This document shows, piece by piece, positions 5,185 to 6,833 of a stretch of 6,833 bases of DNA (its first letter is position 1; each line of letters starts with the position of its first letter). The stretch spans positions 1-6,833 of the forward strand of contig JAXHUA010000150.1 in assembly GCA_034189695.1 (NCBI GenBank). The letters run 5' to 3'. Under the pieces are notes generated by a model. The model saw nothing but the letters and a program-made list of their open reading frames with translations, ran no database searches and had not been told where the DNA came from. Both the position numbers and the translations under genes were made by a program. Origin of the DNA: JAXHUA01 sp034189695. Its GTDB lineage: Bacteria; Chloroflexota; Dehalococcoidia; E44-bin15.

Positions 5185-5535
5185 GCAATGGTGCACAACG
5201 CATACCTCTCCCTCGGGGTTGCTGTTCACCTGCCAGTCGCACTTCGAGTCGTTCCCCGGCACGGCTCCCATGAACTCGGGCACAAGCTTGCTCCACTCGA
5301 TATCCGCAGCGGTGCCATTCCCGGTAGGCCACGCCCCGTACTTGGCAGAATAGGCGTCGATTGCGGCCTGGATGGCGACCTTCGCCTGGCTACAGTTCAT
5401 GCTGGCCGTCGCCAGCGGTGTTGGCGTCGCCTCCGGCGTTGGCGTCGCCGGTGGGCTCTGGTCGACGACACATCCCCAGGAGGACAGCAGCAGGATGCCC
5501 AGGAACAACAGTAACACAACTCTCGACACTCTCAT
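5182..5535 (-). CDS. Putative small lipoprotein with the same four-cysteine domain (paralogue B)
   Basis: A 117-residue exported protein of unknown function. The N-terminus MRVSRVVLLLFLGILLLSSWGC has a positive n-region, a leucine-rich core and Cys22, which could be lipidated; the SSWGC box is atypical (Ser at -3, Trp at -2), so simple secretion or an anchor is possible. A short Pro/Thr linker (28-45) leads to a 72-residue domain at 46-117 that opens with MNCSQAKVAIQAAIDAY, continues with YGAWPT and IEWSKLVPEFM, and has cysteines at 48, 99, 112 and 117 (last residue). It is 45/72 identical to the domain of paralogue A with the same cysteine spacing. ATG 5535 is chosen over a much longer frame because GGAG stands eight bases upstream and the signal peptide starts there. 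It lies 88 bp after gatA. Confidence 0.82.
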   Translation of the reverse strand: MRVSRVVLLLFLGILLLSSWGCVVDQSPPATPTPEATPTPLATASMNCSQAKVAIQAAIDAYSAKYGAWPTGNGTAADIEWSKLVPEFMGAVPGNDSKCDWQVNSNPEGEVCVVHHC

Positions 5536-5623
5536 CGATAACGCTCCATCCGTCATTCTCATCTGCGCTGCCGCGAGAATGAGCCCGAGCGCGGCCTGGC
5601 TCACGCTCAGCGCCTGCGTGGCT

Positions 5624-6832
5624 CTAGACTCGCGGTCGGTACTTCCTCCAGTCCGTCGCCTGTTCGTAAGCGAAGCCGATGCGGAACAGGGTCTCCTCCG
5701 TGAATGGTCTGCCCAGTATCTGCAGGCCCACGGGGAGCCCGTCACAGAAGCCGGCGGGGACAGAGAGGCCCGGGATTCCCGCTATGTTTATCGGCAACGT
5801 GCATACGTCGCTCAGGTACATCTGGAGCGGGTCGTCGACCTTCTGTCCGATCTTGAACGGCACCGTCGGCGAGGTGGGTGTTATCAGCGCGTCATACCGT
5901 TCGAACGCCTCCTGGAACTCCCGCATGATCAGGGTGCGCACTCTCTGCGCCTTGAGATAGTATGCATCGTAGTATCCAGCCGACAGGGCGTAGGTTCCGA
6001 GGATGATGCGTCGCTTCACCTCGGGCCCAAAGCCGTGCTGCCGCGTCTTCTCCATAGCGTCCCACATGCTGTCGCCGTCGGAGGAGAAGCCGTACTTCAC
6101 CCCGTCGTAGCGGGCCAGATTCGCCATCGCTTCCGAGGGCGCTATGATGTAGTACGCGGCGAGAGCGTACTTTGTGTGGGGGAGTGACACTTCCCGGTCA
6201 ATCGTTGCCCCGAGTTCCTCCAGCCTGACGATGGCGGCGTCCATCACTTCCTGCACGCCCTTCTGCATCCCCTCGACGAAATACTCCCTGGGCACACCAA
6301 GCTTGATACCCTTGAGGTCCGGAATGAGCGACTGGGCATAGTCCGGAACCGGGTAGTCGACTGAGGTCGAGTCCCTCGGGTCTTGCCCGGCGATCACATT
6401 CAGCACCAGGGCCGAGTCGGTCACGTCCTTGGTCATCGGGCCGATCTGGTCGAGGGAGCTGGCGAACGCCACCAGGCCGTACCGGGATACACGGCCATAT
6501 GTTGGCTTGAGGCCGACAATGCTACAGAACCCCGCTGGCTGGCGGATGCTGCCCCCCGTGTCCGACCCGAGGGCGTATACTGCCTCGCCGGTCGCCACGG
6601 ATACGGCCGGCCCCCCGCTGGAACCTCCTGGCACCGTGCTCAGGTCCCAGGGGTTGTGGGTCGGGAAGAAGACGGAATGCTCGGTGGAAGAGCCCATGGC
6701 GAACTCGTCCATGTTGCCCTTCGCCACGATGACAGCGCCTTCTGCCTCCAGGCGCTCCACCACCGTCGCGTCGTAGGGCGGCGTGAAACCCTCCAGCATC
6801 CTCGACGAGCACGTGGTGGGAATGCCTTTGGT
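5624..6832 (-). CDS. gatA: Aspartyl/glutamyl-tRNA(Asn/Gln) amidotransferase subunit A (5'-truncated by window)
   Basis: The last 402 residues of the glutaminase subunit of GatCAB, which supplies ammonia to convert Glu-tRNA-Gln and/or Asp-tRNA-Asn to the amidated forms in the cytoplasm. The frame is open to the right edge and begins TKGIPTTCSSRMLEGF, the standard GatA motif. The whole amidase signature is present: PGGSSGG (cis-Ser codon 6622-6620) and SDTGGSIRQPA (nucleophilic Ser codon 6550-6548), 24 residues apart as in Staphylococcus GatA S154/S178. By that numbering about 83 N-terminal residues, with the catalytic Lys, lie just outside the window, and the full length would be about 485, the family norm. 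The C-terminus GIPGLSVPAGFCDGLPVGLQILG with ETLFRIGFAYEQ is typical of GatA. No gatB or gatC is visible here. Confidence 0.96.
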   Translation of the reverse strand, partial: TKGIPTTCSSRMLEGFTPPYDATVVERLEAEGAVIVAKGNMDEFAMGSSTEHSVFFPTHNPWDLSTVPGGSSGGPAVSVATGEAVYALGSDTGGSIRQPAGFCSIVGLKPTYGRVSRYGLVAFASSLDQIGPMTKDVTDSALVLNVIAGQDPRDSTSVDYPVPDYAQSLIPDLKGIKLGVPREYFVEGMQKGVQEVMDAAIVRLEELGATIDREVSLPHTKYALAAYYIIAPSEAMANLARYDGVKYGFSSDGDSMWDAMEKTRQHGFGPEVKRRIILGTYALSAGYYDAYYLKAQRVRTLIMREFQEAFERYDALITPTSPTVPFKIGQKVDDPLQMYLSDVCTLPINIAGIPGLSVPAGFCDGLPVGLQILGRPFTEETLFRIGFAYEQATDWRKYRPRV

Positions 6833-6833
6833 G

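Noticed and set aside
5580..5603. TGAGCC/GGCTCA stem after gatA as a terminator
   Set aside because: Six pairs with a 12-base loop, a competing GAGCG/CGCTC pairing and no T-tract; read-through into the lipoprotein gene cannot be excluded.
5536..5745. 70-residue N-terminal extension of the lipoprotein gene
   Set aside because: It would overlap the end of gatA, has no signal sequence, and a good Shine-Dalgarno plus signal peptide begin at 5535.
6608..6610. Pro in GatA GGSSGGP where Ser or Ala is more usual, as a sign of a degenerate enzyme
   Set aside because: That position is variable in the amidase signature and the rest of the signature, including both catalytic serines, matches.

Overview
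The window is GC-rich, densely coded bacterial DNA. The likely source is a Chloroflexota (Dehalococcoidia-like) genome. This rests on the high GC, the Thr-Pro linkers on exported proteins, the AlaR/AlaT-like regulator and transaminase pair, a bacterial Dph6-type PP-loop protein and a GatCAB amidotransferase. The phylum is an inference; no marker gene in the window settles it.

Layout. On the + strand, the last 52 codons of a tryptophanyl-tRNA synthetase (2-160) are followed almost at once by an inositol-monophosphatase-family phosphatase (163-969). Everything else is on the - strand. Reading in the direction of transcription (right to left): the 3' five-sixths of gatA (6832-5624, running off the window), a small putative lipoprotein (5535-5182), a membrane-anchored paralogue of it with a long Thr-Pro linker (5047-4583), a 76-residue beta-rich hypothetical protein (4462-4232), then a tight four-gene unit: Lrp/AsnC regulator (4039-3560), class I/II aminotransferase (3549-2377), Dph6-like ATP-binding protein (2380-1694) and alpha/beta hydrolase (1694-1050). 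The last two junctions are ATGA and TAGTG stop/start overlaps and the lrp-aminotransferase gap is 10 bp, so these four are very probably one transcript. The two gene blocks converge at 970-1049.

How the genes relate. The regulator and aminotransferase resemble the Bacillus yugG/yugH (alaR/alaT) pair. An imperfect 16-bp dyad upstream of the regulator overlaps a possible -10 and is a plausible autoregulatory operator. The PP-loop protein belongs to the family that makes diphthamide in archaea and eukaryotes, a modification bacteria lack, so its substrate here is unknown. GatA and TrpRS are translation housekeeping.

The least ordinary part is 4546-5535. Two adjacent paralogues share a 72-residue, four-cysteine domain that aligns without gaps (45/72 identical) but are tethered differently. 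Their 40-bp 3' ends, almost all after the stop codon, are better conserved (37/40) than the neighbouring coding DNA (54/72). Two of the three differences form a compensatory pair in a predicted hairpin.

No gene-free stretch exceeds 300 bases. The gaps are 970-1049, 4040-4231, 4463-4582, 5048-5181 and 5536-5623. I saw no tRNA, rRNA, CRISPR array, insertion sequence or convincing intrinsic terminator.
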